From positions 372,001-436,000 of the forward strand of contig NZ_RBZM01000001.1 of NCBI RefSeq assembly GCF_003628305.1: 64,000 bases of DNA, written 5' to 3'. Below, in pieces: positions 47,254-56,189 of the stretch. The stretch is from Cohnella endophytica (GTDB lineage: Bacteria > Bacillota > Bacilli > Paenibacillales > Paenibacillaceae). The position numbers were made by a program, and so were the translations under genes. Numbering within the stretch: position 1 is the first letter of the stretch; each line of letters starts with the position of its first letter. The notes under the pieces are model-generated. The model was not told where the DNA came from and did no database searches. It was given only the letters and a program-made list of their open reading frames with translations.

Positions 47254-50166
47254 ATGACAATGACCGCAACCAGCCAAAATGGGTACATCCTATCGTTAAA
47301 CGGAACTTGGAAGCTGCTCGTTGACCGCGAGAATAAAGGGATCGAGGAACGATGGTTTGAAAGCATCCGTTCCGAGGCTCAGCCTGCTCCCGTGCCCGGA
47401 GTCATTCAACAAATCTTTCCCGGATACCATGGAGTGGCATGGTATTGGCGTTCTTTCCATGACGGTTGCGCTCATTTCCCCGGAGATCGTTCGATTGTCC
47501 GTTTCGGCGCGGTGGATTACCTGGCCGACGTTTGGATCAACGGTCAACATGCCGGTTCATTCGAAGGCGGGGAAACCCCCTTCGAGTTCGATATTACGGA
47601 TTTATTGGTTGCCGAAGGCGAGAACTTACTAGCTGTTCGCGTACTGAATCCGACCAATGAGCCGATTGACGGCATCGTTCTGGGCCAGGTTCCGCATCGG
47701 AACAAAAACGAGGTCCCATCTGCCGGCGGGGACTTCAATCATGGCGGGATTAAAGAGCACGTGGATTTGAGGAAAGTACCTGCCGTTTATTTGACGGACG
47801 TTTTCGTTCAACCTGAAATGAATTCGGGCATTGTAAGGATCACGGCTGCGGTACGCAATTGCCTGGGCGCAGTAACCGAAGGCGTTTTGCATTATTCTGT
47901 CACGCGAACGAATGGATCCGGAGACGTGATCCAAGCCGAGCGCGATATCGTGAATGTGGTCAAAGGCGAGTCCGTTCATGAATGGACCTTGACGATCCCG
48001 AATCCGCGATTATGGCGACTGGAAGATCCTTATCTTTATCAAGCGACGATCGAAATCCATACGGCCGGTCAACGGCCGCATAGGCAATCCGTGCGTTTCG
48101 GGTTCAAAGATTTTCGGATCATGGACGGTTTCTTTTATTTAAACGGCAAACGAATCTTCTTAAAAAGCACGCACACGGCCAATGCGACGCCCGTTACGAT
48201 GAATGTGCCGTCAGCCTCCGATCATGTCCGGAAGGATATGCTGTATTTGAAAGCAGCCGGATTTAATGCGGTTCGGTTTATTGCAGGCGTCGCTTCGCCA
48301 GAACAGCTCGATCTTTGCGATGAGATCGGCTTGTTGGTCTTTCAAGAGACGATGGCAAACTGGTGTTTGAATTTTACGAGCGATCCTAAATATCCGAATC
48401 TTCCTTATTCCGAGGAAGTCGGGAAACGTTATGACCACAGCAACATCGAAATGATCAAACGCGACCGTAATCACCCGTGCATCGCTGCATGGAGTTTATT
48501 GAATGAAACATACGACGGTCCCGTCTTCGAGAGGGCCGTTGCCTTTCTACCTATTCTGCGTCGTTACGATGCATCCCGATTAGTGCTTCTCAACAGCGGT
48601 CGCTTTGATTTTCGGTTTAGCATCGGCTCGGCCAGCAATCCCGGCGGCGAAGCATGGGAGTATTGTTGGGGGATCGAAGCTCCCGACGCGCCGACGCTTA
48701 AGTTCGATCGTCCTTCCGCCGATGGCTGCGGCGAATTTCATTTTTATCCGCCAACGCCTCATTCCACCGAAACGAAAAACTTTCTTCGCACTATGGGGAA
48801 TGGCACCAAACCGATTTTTTTATCGGAATACGGAATCGGCAGCCTATTCCATGTCATAAATGAGTGGAGGCACTTCGAGCAAGCGGGAGCTCGGAGCGAC
48901 TTGGAGGATGCTTCTTGGGTGCAAGAACAAAGCGAGGCCTTGTATGCGGATTGGAAACGGCTCGGTCTGGAAGACTCGTATCCGTTTCCGGAAGACATGC
49001 TGCGCGACAGCCAACGGCTGAACGCTCGCCAACGTACGTTCGGATTTGATTTGATTCGCTCTAATCCCCGCCTATGCGGATACAATTTAACGGGCATGCT
49101 CGATCACGGCATGTGCGGCGAAGGCATGTGGACCTTGTGGCGCGAATGGAAGCCGACGATGTTCGATGCGGTAAGCGACGGGTTTGCCCCTCTCCGATGG
49201 TGCTTGTTCGTGGACTCCATGCATGGTTATTGCGGCCGAGAGATTACGATAGAAGCCGTTCTGGCTACGGAGGATGTCTTAGCGCCGGGGGAATATCCCG
49301 CTCGTTTCAAAGTATACGGACCGACGGGCACGGTTTGGGAGAAAGCAGTTTCGTTTACGATTCCGGAGAGCATGCCCTTTGCGGTCCCCGTGATCAAAGA
49401 GACATTCCGAATCCAAGGTCCGCAAGGAAGCTATACGTTTGCGGCTAATTTAGAACGAGGCGGCGCTCCTTCAGGGGGCGCGTTGAAATTCCATATCGCC
49501 GATTCGAATGCTTATCCTTCCTGCAAGGGACAAGTAACGGTTTGGGGAATTGATCAGCCTGTAGAGGAATGGCTAGTCGAACGCGGGTTGAATTGCGTAC
49601 CGCTTCAAGCGGGAAAAGGGTTGAAGAAAGAAATCATCGTTGTCGGAAATCCGGCCGACTCCTCGAATGAAGAGAAATGGAAGCTGCTTAAGAAACGCAT
49701 GAGGAATGGAGCGACCGTCCTTTTTGTAAGCCCGATGATTTTTATTGACAATGAAACGGCAATCGATTGGTTGCCTCTGACGAACAAAGGCGCGTGCAAA
49801 AGCATCAAGGAATCGATCTATCATAAGGAATGCGTCGCGAATCGGCATGCCGTATTCGAAGGCCTTCAAGGGCCTGGCATTCTCGACATGGACTATTATG
49901 GTCAGGTTATTTCGCATGAAGTGTTCCTCGGGCAAGATACGCCCTATGAAACCATCTGCGCCGGGTTCAACACCGGACATTATCGGATCCCTCGCGGTTA
50001 TGGATCAAGTCTGTTAATTGCTCACTATAAGACCGAAGAGGGCCGTTTTTTCTTAAATGCAATGAACATTCTTGAGCAAATAGATCGCAATCCGGCAGCC
50101 GACCGGTTGCTTCTCAATTTGATCCGGTATGCGCAAGCAACCATTACCGAATCCGTCGAAGGATAG
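47254..50166 (+). CDS. GH2-family beta-glycosidase (beta-galactosidase-like)
   Basis: The 970-residue protein has the GH2 order. A jelly-roll (PVPGVIQQIFPGYHGVAWYWR, VWINGQHAG) comes first, then an immunoglobulin-like domain and a TIM barrel with acid/base E418 in WSLLNETYDGP and nucleophile E525 in FLSEYGIGS. Additional C-terminal beta domains follow (from about 640). It hydrolyses a beta-linked galactose, glucuronate or mannose; the exact specificity cannot be read. No signal peptide. It starts 12 bases after the GH78 gene behind AGGAGG and is followed by the M20 peptidase. Confidence 0.87.
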   Translation: MTMTATSQNGYILSLNGTWKLLVDRENKGIEERWFESIRSEAQPAPVPGVIQQIFPGYHGVAWYWRSFHDGCAHFPGDRSIVRFGAVDYLADVWINGQHAGSFEGGETPFEFDITDLLVAEGENLLAVRVLNPTNEPIDGIVLGQVPHRNKNEVPSAGGDFNHGGIKEHVDLRKVPAVYLTDVFVQPEMNSGIVRITAAVRNCLGAVTEGVLHYSVTRTNGSGDVIQAERDIVNVVKGESVHEWTLTIPNPRLWRLEDPYLYQATIEIHTAGQRPHRQSVRFGFKDFRIMDGFFYLNGKRIFLKSTHTANATPVTMNVPSASDHVRKDMLYLKAAGFNAVRFIAGVASPEQLDLCDEIGLLVFQETMANWCLNFTSDPKYPNLPYSEEVGKRYDHSNIEMIKRDRNHPCIAAWSLLNETYDGPVFERAVAFLPILRRYDASRLVLLNSGRFDFRFSIGSASNPGGEAWEYCWGIEAPDAPTLKFDRPSADGCGEFHFYPPTPHSTETKNFLRTMGNGTKPIFLSEYGIGSLFHVINEWRHFEQAGARSDLEDASWVQEQSEALYADWKRLGLEDSYPFPEDMLRDSQRLNARQRTFGFDLIRSNPRLCGYNLTGMLDHGMCGEGMWTLWREWKPTMFDAVSDGFAPLRWCLFVDSMHGYCGREITIEAVLATEDVLAPGEYPARFKVYGPTGTVWEKAVSFTIPESMPFAVPVIKETFRIQGPQGSYTFAANLERGGAPSGGALKFHIADSNAYPSCKGQVTVWGIDQPVEEWLVERGLNCVPLQAGKGLKKEIIVVGNPADSSNEEKWKLLKKRMRNGATVLFVSPMIFIDNETAIDWLPLTNKGACKSIKESIYHKECVANRHAVFEGLQGPGILDMDYYGQVISHEVFLGQDTPYETICAGFNTGHYRIPRGYGSSLLIAHYKTEEGRFFLNAMNILEQIDRNPAADRLLLNLIRYAQATITESVEG

Positions 50167-50183
50167 CCAGAGGGGAGAGGTGC

Positions 50184-51584
50184 ATGATGATCGGGGAAGC
50201 CATAAGACAATACGAGGAAGAAATCGTTGAGCAACTTCGACGATTGATCCGAATTCGGTCCGTGAGTTCCGATCCGGCTCCCGGACAACCGTTCGGTAGA
50301 GGAGTGGACGAAGCTCTCCGCTATATGTTGGATTTAGGAAGCTCGATGGGGTTTAAGGTGAGGAACGTGGACGGATATGCCGGACATGTCGAGTATGGGG
50401 ACGGCGATGAGCTAGCGGCTATCGTTGTTCACTTGGACACGGTCCCGGAAGGAGAGGGCTGGAGCTCGCCGCCGTTCGCCGCTGATGTCAGAGACGGCAT
50501 CATCTACGGCCGAGGCGCTAGCGACAACAAAGGACCCGCGGTCGTTGCGTTATACGCACTTAAGGCGCTGAAGGATCTCGGCATTCAACCGGATCGTAAG
50601 CTACGGGTTATCTTCGGCACAAACGAAGAAACCGGAATGACCGATCTCGATTATTACTTCGAACGGGAACGGATTCCCGATTATGCATTTACTCCGGATG
50701 CGGGTTACCCGATCGTGAATGCGGAGAAAGGGAGCTACGATTTGCGATTGACAAGCGCAAGAGGTGAACATTTTGGCGGTGAGCCTTCTAGGGCATTCGA
50801 TATCGTATCGTTCGAAGGCGGCTCTGCACCGAATGTCGTGCCGGAGCAATGTATAGTCCGACTTAAGCCGGGCGAGCCCATCGAGCGTCAAGCTTCCCTA
50901 ATCGGTCAAAAGCTGGAATCGCATCCCTACATCTCGGTCGGATCGCTGGAGGGTCCGATTCTCGAATTGAAAGCCTTAGGATTTAGCGCCCATGGAGCCA
51001 CGCCTAACGAAGGCGTAAATGCGATTTCACGCATGATTGCTTTTCTGGCGGATTTGCTCGGGGAATTTCCGGAGAGCGAAAGTCTCCTCCGATTCCTTAA
51101 CGAAGCGATAGGATTCGAGACGACGGGGGAGTCGCTCGGTGTCGCGTGCCAACACCCCGTTCACGGGCAATTAACAGTGAACCTAGCGCAAATCGCGATC
51201 AATGATAAGACGTTGGAAGCCGTAATCAACATCCGATACCCGGTGGTAGCTCGGGGAGAAGACGTTCTGAGTGACATTAGTAAGAAGGCTGGGCTATATC
51301 AGGTCGGAGTCGAAGTGATAAAGCATCTCCCCTCTGTCCTTGTCGATCCCGGCGATCCTTTGATAGCCAAGCTTGGCAGAGCCTACGAGGCGGTGACGGG
51401 AGAACCCGCACGGCTGCTCTCGATTAGCGGCGGTACGTACGCAAAGAAGTTGCGCAATCGCGGCGTTGCTTTCGGAGCGGGTGTCGGAGGCCGGGCGCAC
51501 CAGTCGGATGAATTCGCTCCGATCGCCGATCTGATGGATCACGGAGTCATCTGTTTGCAGGCAATCTATGAGCTATCCTTATAG
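50184..51584 (+). CDS. M20-family dipeptidase (PepV/Sapep type)
   Basis: The 466-residue protein has the di-zinc peptidase motifs in order: VVHLDTVPEGEGW (His and Asp near 88-90), GRGASDNKGP with bridging Asp, NEETGM with catalytic Glu, and a final His in GGRAHQSDE. The inserted lid domain (FSAHGATPNEGVNAI) and long spacing match the PepV/Sapep dipeptidases, which split dipeptides in the cytoplasm. A peptidase inside a glycan cluster is unusual. It could release an amino acid from an aminoacylated or amide-linked sugar, or be an unrelated passenger. It starts 17 bases after the GH2 gene. Confidence 0.87.
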   Translation: MMIGEAIRQYEEEIVEQLRRLIRIRSVSSDPAPGQPFGRGVDEALRYMLDLGSSMGFKVRNVDGYAGHVEYGDGDELAAIVVHLDTVPEGEGWSSPPFAADVRDGIIYGRGASDNKGPAVVALYALKALKDLGIQPDRKLRVIFGTNEETGMTDLDYYFERERIPDYAFTPDAGYPIVNAEKGSYDLRLTSARGEHFGGEPSRAFDIVSFEGGSAPNVVPEQCIVRLKPGEPIERQASLIGQKLESHPYISVGSLEGPILELKALGFSAHGATPNEGVNAISRMIAFLADLLGEFPESESLLRFLNEAIGFETTGESLGVACQHPVHGQLTVNLAQIAINDKTLEAVINIRYPVVARGEDVLSDISKKAGLYQVGVEVIKHLPSVLVDPGDPLIAKLGRAYEAVTGEPARLLSISGGTYAKKLRNRGVAFGAGVGGRAHQSDEFAPIADLMDHGVICLQAIYELSL

Positions 51585-51655
51585 CGATTATGGCTACATT
51601 TATTTCGATGCCGGATTTACTGCCGGCGCTATCAAAGGATGAGGAGGGAACTTTC

Positions 51656-54016
51656 ATGACATTTACCCATCATAATGAACCCAATTGGTCGCAAGTTTCA
51701 GGACGGTATCCCAGAACCCGTTCCAAAAGAGTTTATATTCATCCGCCTTTGGTAGACTCGTTGGTAGAAGTCAGACCGGATCTAACGTTGATACTCAAGG
51801 ATGCTCTGGGACGGAATGGACAACTTCGAAGAGGGCACGGCTTTTTTCTCAGCACGCAGGCGGGAGGGAATCCGCAATTTTTCGATTTTCGCAAGGTGGA
51901 GCAAGCGTACTTGTCGCCTAAGGAGCCGATCTTATTCTCGTCGTTGGCGCAATCCGGCTTTAACCATCGATTGACGAGCTTGACCGTGAAAGAGCCGGAT
52001 GGCGGCTCGCGGGTGCATCTCTATCTATCGATAACCAATTCGCATCCGAGTCTCTCCAGATCGGCGGATTGGTATTTCGCGAGCGTCGAAGATAAACATG
52101 AAAACTTCTATGTAGATATCAATGAGGATTACGTCCCTTATGACCAAGTCGTTGCGCCTTGGCTGAACGGGATGGAGCTCGAGCATCGGGCAATCGATTC
52201 CTTAAACGGGCTCCTTCTCGATCAGCGGGGCGTTGTCATCCTCCGGTACGACGCGGCGCCTAGTACGAGAGCGGAATATGCGGCACGAGCCGGCGAATTC
52301 GCCAATATTCTTAAATTTAATATGGAGCTTGCTCCGGGAGAGACCAAGAAAATCCATATCGAAATTTTCGATACGTTTACCGGAAGAACGAACGAGCTTG
52401 CTTCCATTTGGAATGAATCCTATTTAGATGAAGCAACGGCAATCGATCAATGCAGGCTTATCTGGAACCAGGCGCTTACGGGGAAAGCAAGCATTCAAGT
52501 GCCGGAATCGATTATTCAGGCTATTTTCGATACGGCCCAAACCAACTCTTTGCAGCTGATCGCAGAAAGAGCGGATGGATCCGCATTACCCGGACAAGGC
52601 GGTTTTAACGAATATACGGTTGTGTATTCCTGGGAAGTATCCGCTTATTTGAAAATGCTGAACCGTCTTGGTTATGGGGATGTGGTCAAAAAAACATTGC
52701 AATATTTTTTAAGCACGCAGGTCGGCAGCAAGGGTCCTGACGGGGATATTCTATCTCCTAAGGGATCGTTTCGCGCGCATATTTTCTGGATGTGCGAGAC
52801 GGGATCCGTGTTAGGGCTGCTAGCGGATTATTATTTGACGACGAAGGATAAAATGTGGTTCGGTGAGCATCTGCCGGCGATTCTTCAAGCATGCGAATGG
52901 ATCGAAAGAGAACGCGGCGCGACCAAAATGGTCCATGATGACGGCACGAAAGCGGCGCACTACGGCCTGTTGCCGAAAGGACGAGTTCACGATTGGCCGG
53001 ATAAAGGTCATTTCTTCTTCTCGGACGCTCATACGTGGCAAGGCTTGCATATGATGGCTCTCGCATTGAAGGATTGGGGTCATCCGGACGGTGCGAAATA
53101 CGCGGCGGAAGCGCAGGATTATCGGGAGTGTTTGGAAGCGGCGGTTCGACGGGCCACCTATTCGCATCCCCCCGACGAGCATATCCGCTGGATTTCCAAT
53201 GAAGTGTATACCAAACCAGGGGTAAAGAAAGGCGTTTATGCGATCGATGGACCAGCTTGTCTTCTGGACACGGGGCTCCTGAGAGCCGAAGATTCGATCA
53301 TCCCGGAAATCGAGTATTATTTGCGTAACTATCATTCCATGGGCGACTTGTTCGCGGTGAAATTGCCTGAAATGGAAGATGAACAGCTCGGGAAGCTTCA
53401 GGAGCAATATGCGGGTTCGGCGGTCGATTTATTCTACGTAAACCAAGCGGAGCGGATCTGGCATCGGGTGTGGTGCTTGCGCGGAGAACGGGAGAAGGCG
53501 TTGCGCTATTTTTATTCGACCATGGCGTTTTCGACTACGCTGGACACCTTTAACGTCCACGAACGCTATTGTCCGCAGCTGCAGTGGCTTTCGCCCTGGC
53601 AGCCTAATGGAAGCGGAAACGGCCGCGTCATGGAAATGATTATGAATTCACTTTACCTTTTAGAGGATCGTACGCTTAAGCTGCTGCCTTGTGCGCCGGC
53701 CGAATGGCTTGAGATTGGGAAGCGGATCGAAGTGAACCGGGTAGGGACCTACCTAGGAGAGCTTTCTTTTTTAGTGACAAGAAGCTCGCTCCATACAGTG
53801 CACGTTGAGATTCAACTACCGAAGGGGATCGAAGCTGTAGATGTTACAATCATCTTGAAGGGCGGCTACGAAATCCGAAAGGTTCAAATGCTGGATGGCG
53901 AAGGTCAAGATACGGAATGGAATGGGACCTTCAGCGGCGATAAGCTGTACCTTTCGAATCCGCAACTGGAAGTAAAATTGATCGCGTGGTTGTCAGAAGA
54001 AAAGGGGATGGCTTAG
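51656..54016 (+). CDS. Six-hairpin (alpha/alpha)6 glycosidase-like protein
   Basis: From the ATG at 51656 (GGAGGGA upstream) the protein has 786 residues. An N-terminal beta-sandwich (to about 290) is followed by an (alpha/alpha)6 barrel at about 300-690 with repeated helix pairs (YSWEVSAYLKMLNRLGYG, FWMCETGSVLGLLADYY, VYAIDGPACLLDTGLL). A small C-terminal beta domain completes the layout seen in clan GH-L/GH78-like hydrolases. I cannot place it in a named family. An earlier in-frame ATG at 51590 has no good ribosome site. It overlaps nothing upstream but abuts the next gene with zero spacing. Confidence 0.7.
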   Translation: MTFTHHNEPNWSQVSGRYPRTRSKRVYIHPPLVDSLVEVRPDLTLILKDALGRNGQLRRGHGFFLSTQAGGNPQFFDFRKVEQAYLSPKEPILFSSLAQSGFNHRLTSLTVKEPDGGSRVHLYLSITNSHPSLSRSADWYFASVEDKHENFYVDINEDYVPYDQVVAPWLNGMELEHRAIDSLNGLLLDQRGVVILRYDAAPSTRAEYAARAGEFANILKFNMELAPGETKKIHIEIFDTFTGRTNELASIWNESYLDEATAIDQCRLIWNQALTGKASIQVPESIIQAIFDTAQTNSLQLIAERADGSALPGQGGFNEYTVVYSWEVSAYLKMLNRLGYGDVVKKTLQYFLSTQVGSKGPDGDILSPKGSFRAHIFWMCETGSVLGLLADYYLTTKDKMWFGEHLPAILQACEWIERERGATKMVHDDGTKAAHYGLLPKGRVHDWPDKGHFFFSDAHTWQGLHMMALALKDWGHPDGAKYAAEAQDYRECLEAAVRRATYSHPPDEHIRWISNEVYTKPGVKKGVYAIDGPACLLDTGLLRAEDSIIPEIEYYLRNYHSMGDLFAVKLPEMEDEQLGKLQEQYAGSAVDLFYVNQAERIWHRVWCLRGEREKALRYFYSTMAFSTTLDTFNVHERYCPQLQWLSPWQPNGSGNGRVMEMIMNSLYLLEDRTLKLLPCAPAEWLEIGKRIEVNRVGTYLGELSFLVTRSSLHTVHVEIQLPKGIEAVDVTIILKGGYEIRKVQMLDGEGQDTEWNGTFSGDKLYLSNPQLEVKLIAWLSEEKGMA

Positions 54017-55072
54017 TTGGAACAACAACCCGTTAATGAAATAGAAGAACTGAAGTGGCTGTCACCCGATGAGCCTCCTTTTCAGATCGCCGGATTCGCT
54101 TGGTGGGCGAAGGAGCGCAAGTATCGCCGCCTGCCGGTCGTCGCTCCCGGCGCCATTCGCGAAATATTGGACGAGCTGGCGAACCACACGTCCGGAGGTC
54201 AGATTCGTTTTCGGACGAACGCGACGAAGCTCGCCATTCGGGTTAAGCTGTTTGCTCCTAACACCGCGGAACATATCCCCGCGACGGCCGTGAACGGATT
54301 CGACTGTTATTTGGGAGCACCCGGGGAGCAGCAGTATTTCGGGACGACGAGATTCCCGCACGATGCCGATCATTACGAGTATGTGTTCTTCCATGATCAG
54401 GAAGCGACGATGCGCTACGTCACGCTGAATTTTCCGTTGTTTCAGGGCGTGCACGAAGTACGGATCGGGGTGAATCCGGGAGCCGATTTGCTCGAGTTTC
54501 CGACGTATGCGTCGGATCGCAAAGTCGTTCTATACGGAACTTCGATTACGCAGGGAGGCTGCGCGTCGCGGCCGGGGATGTCGTACACGAACATTCTAAG
54601 CCGTAGATTCGATAGAGAATTTATCAATCTGGGTTTCTCGGGCAACGGTCAGGGCGATCCGGAAATCGCGACGTTCATGAGCGAGATCGACGATCCGGGC
54701 TGCATTGTGATTGACTATGACGCCAACAACCCGAATATTGATAATCTGATTCGCACGATGCCCGAGTTTTTACGCATTTTGCGAAGCCGGCATGCCGAAG
54801 TACCGATCCTTGTCCTCTCGCGGATTCCTTACGGTTACGAACACGTTCTGACTTCATCTCGACAAGACAGAATCGCCAGACGGGACTATCAAAGAGAGTT
54901 GGTCGAGGAGCTTCGTAGCCGGGGCGATCGTTTCATCGAATTCTACGACGGGGCCGTGTTGACCGGGGATCTCTGGAACGAATGCACGGTTGACGGCGTC
55001 CATCCGACCGATCTTGGTTTTATGCGGATCGCAGACCGGCTAACGCCGATACTGAAATCGATTCTGATGTAA
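54017..55072 (+). CDS. SGNH/GDSL esterase with N-terminal sandwich domain
   Basis: The 351-residue protein has an N-terminal beta-sandwich (to about 160) and an SGNH domain. Its blocks are LYGTSITQGG (serine of block I), SGNGQGD (block III-like) and DGVHPTDLG (Asp and His of block V). The family includes acetyl esterases acting on plant glycans. It lacks a signal peptide. The start is a TTG placed directly after the previous stop, with AAAAGGGGAT in front, so translation is probably coupled. It is the last gene of the importer-linked cluster, followed by a strong terminator. Confidence 0.82.
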   Translation: MEQQPVNEIEELKWLSPDEPPFQIAGFAWWAKERKYRRLPVVAPGAIREILDELANHTSGGQIRFRTNATKLAIRVKLFAPNTAEHIPATAVNGFDCYLGAPGEQQYFGTTRFPHDADHYEYVFFHDQEATMRYVTLNFPLFQGVHEVRIGVNPGADLLEFPTYASDRKVVLYGTSITQGGCASRPGMSYTNILSRRFDREFINLGFSGNGQGDPEIATFMSEIDDPGCIVIDYDANNPNIDNLIRTMPEFLRILRSRHAEVPILVLSRIPYGYEHVLTSSRQDRIARRDYQRELVEELRSRGDRFIEFYDGAVLTGDLWNECTVDGVHPTDLGFMRIADRLTPILKSILM

Positions 55073-55080
55073 AAGCAAGC

Positions 55081-55116
55081 AAAAGCTGCGACCCGAAGTT
55101 TCGGGTCGCAGCTTTT
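55081..55116. terminator. Strong bidirectional terminator
   Basis: A perfect 17-base stem, AAAAGCTGCGACCCGAA with its complement across a two-base GT centre, is flanked by A- and T-runs on both strands. It ends both the 18-kb enzyme run and the convergent dioxygenase gene. Confidence 0.95.
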
Positions 55117-55122
55117 GGACAA

Positions 55123-56070
55123 TCAGCATATTTTTTCTTTTTGCCAACGGATGGAATGGTCGAATTCCGTCATTTGAAATTCCTGATTCCCCCAATAATA
55201 CTTCAGATCAACATTGCCCCAGTCCTCATAGAGTTCATCCCATTCATACGGGCCATGGGGCTTCAAAGAAGAAGGTTCAATGACATCGCTTGCCGGTTGA
55301 TATCGATAATCGCAGGAAAGCCGAATCTGACCAGGGATTTGGTTAGGCATCGATTTGTGAACGGTGTGGCAATGAAAGAAAAGCACGTCTCCGGCCTCGT
55401 AATCGGTCGTCTGCCATTCGTAATCGAGTCCGCATAAGATCGATTCCAACCCGCCGGCTCCCGGGTTGCTCGTTACGCCGAGCAGCCCGGCCTGATGGCT
55501 TCCTTTGAGCACGGCCAAGCCGCCCAGTTTTCTCGAAACGTCGCCAAGCGGCATCCAGCATGTCCAGGTGCTGGCCGAGCCTTGGATATGAAGGAAATCC
55601 TGATGCGAGGGCGTGATTCTCGCGTCACGATGAGGAAGCATGATCCGGCCGATATTCCGCGGATGCGGAAACGGCGTTTCGTTGAATAGGGCGGTGAACA
55701 TCGCCAGAGTTTCCGGAGAATGAGCCAGGGCATGAAACGATTCCAGCTTTTGAATCCGGCGATACATCTCCAAGGTGACGCCTACGCCGTTCCATTGCAG
55801 CTCTTCCGAGGAATACCGATTGACGGCTTCGATATCGGCCATTCCTTCCATGAGCGGGTATTGCGGATTCATCACGCCGAAGCTGTCCAGAATGCTCAAG
55901 ATGCCACGGCGAACTTCAAGCACGCGAGTTCGCGGGAGCAGTCCTTTGAAGAACAGAACGCCATCTTCGTTTGCTCTGGCGCGCAATTGATCAGGTTGGC
56001 TTAGAAGCGGGCTGGAGTCCGTGAAGTTGCCGGAGACGGGTTTCCGATCGTTGTCCATTGCGACATTCAT
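55123..56070 (-). CDS. Phytanoyl-CoA dioxygenase family protein
   Basis: The 315-residue protein has the PhyH Fe(II)/2-oxoglutarate oxygenase facial triad: H156-x-D158 in SHQDFLH and the distal H238 in HTVHKSMPN, with GSHQAG between. Such enzymes hydroxylate small molecules using 2-oxoglutarate and oxygen; substrates vary widely. It reads divergently from an AraC-type regulator over a 119-base spacer, so this regulator probably controls it. GAGGAGG lies upstream of the ATG. Its link to glycan use is unclear; it might oxidise a methyl or acyl group of a plant compound. Confidence 0.87.
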   Translation of the reverse strand: MNVAMDNDRKPVSGNFTDSSPLLSQPDQLRARANEDGVLFFKGLLPRTRVLEVRRGILSILDSFGVMNPQYPLMEGMADIEAVNRYSSEELQWNGVGVTLEMYRRIQKLESFHALAHSPETLAMFTALFNETPFPHPRNIGRIMLPHRDARITPSHQDFLHIQGSASTWTCWMPLGDVSRKLGGLAVLKGSHQAGLLGVTSNPGAGGLESILCGLDYEWQTTDYEAGDVLFFHCHTVHKSMPNQIPGQIRLSCDYRYQPASDVIEPSSLKPHGPYEWDELYEDWGNVDLKYYWGNQEFQMTEFDHSIRWQKEKIC

Positions 56071-56189
56071 TGCATGTGTTTCCTCCTCTCGTATTTGTTG
56101 TCATCATAACATCCGGATCGCCAAAATCATTTAGATGGCAGCGCACAGGTTTGTCATTTACCGGAATGGAATAGAGGGAGGGGCTCGAG

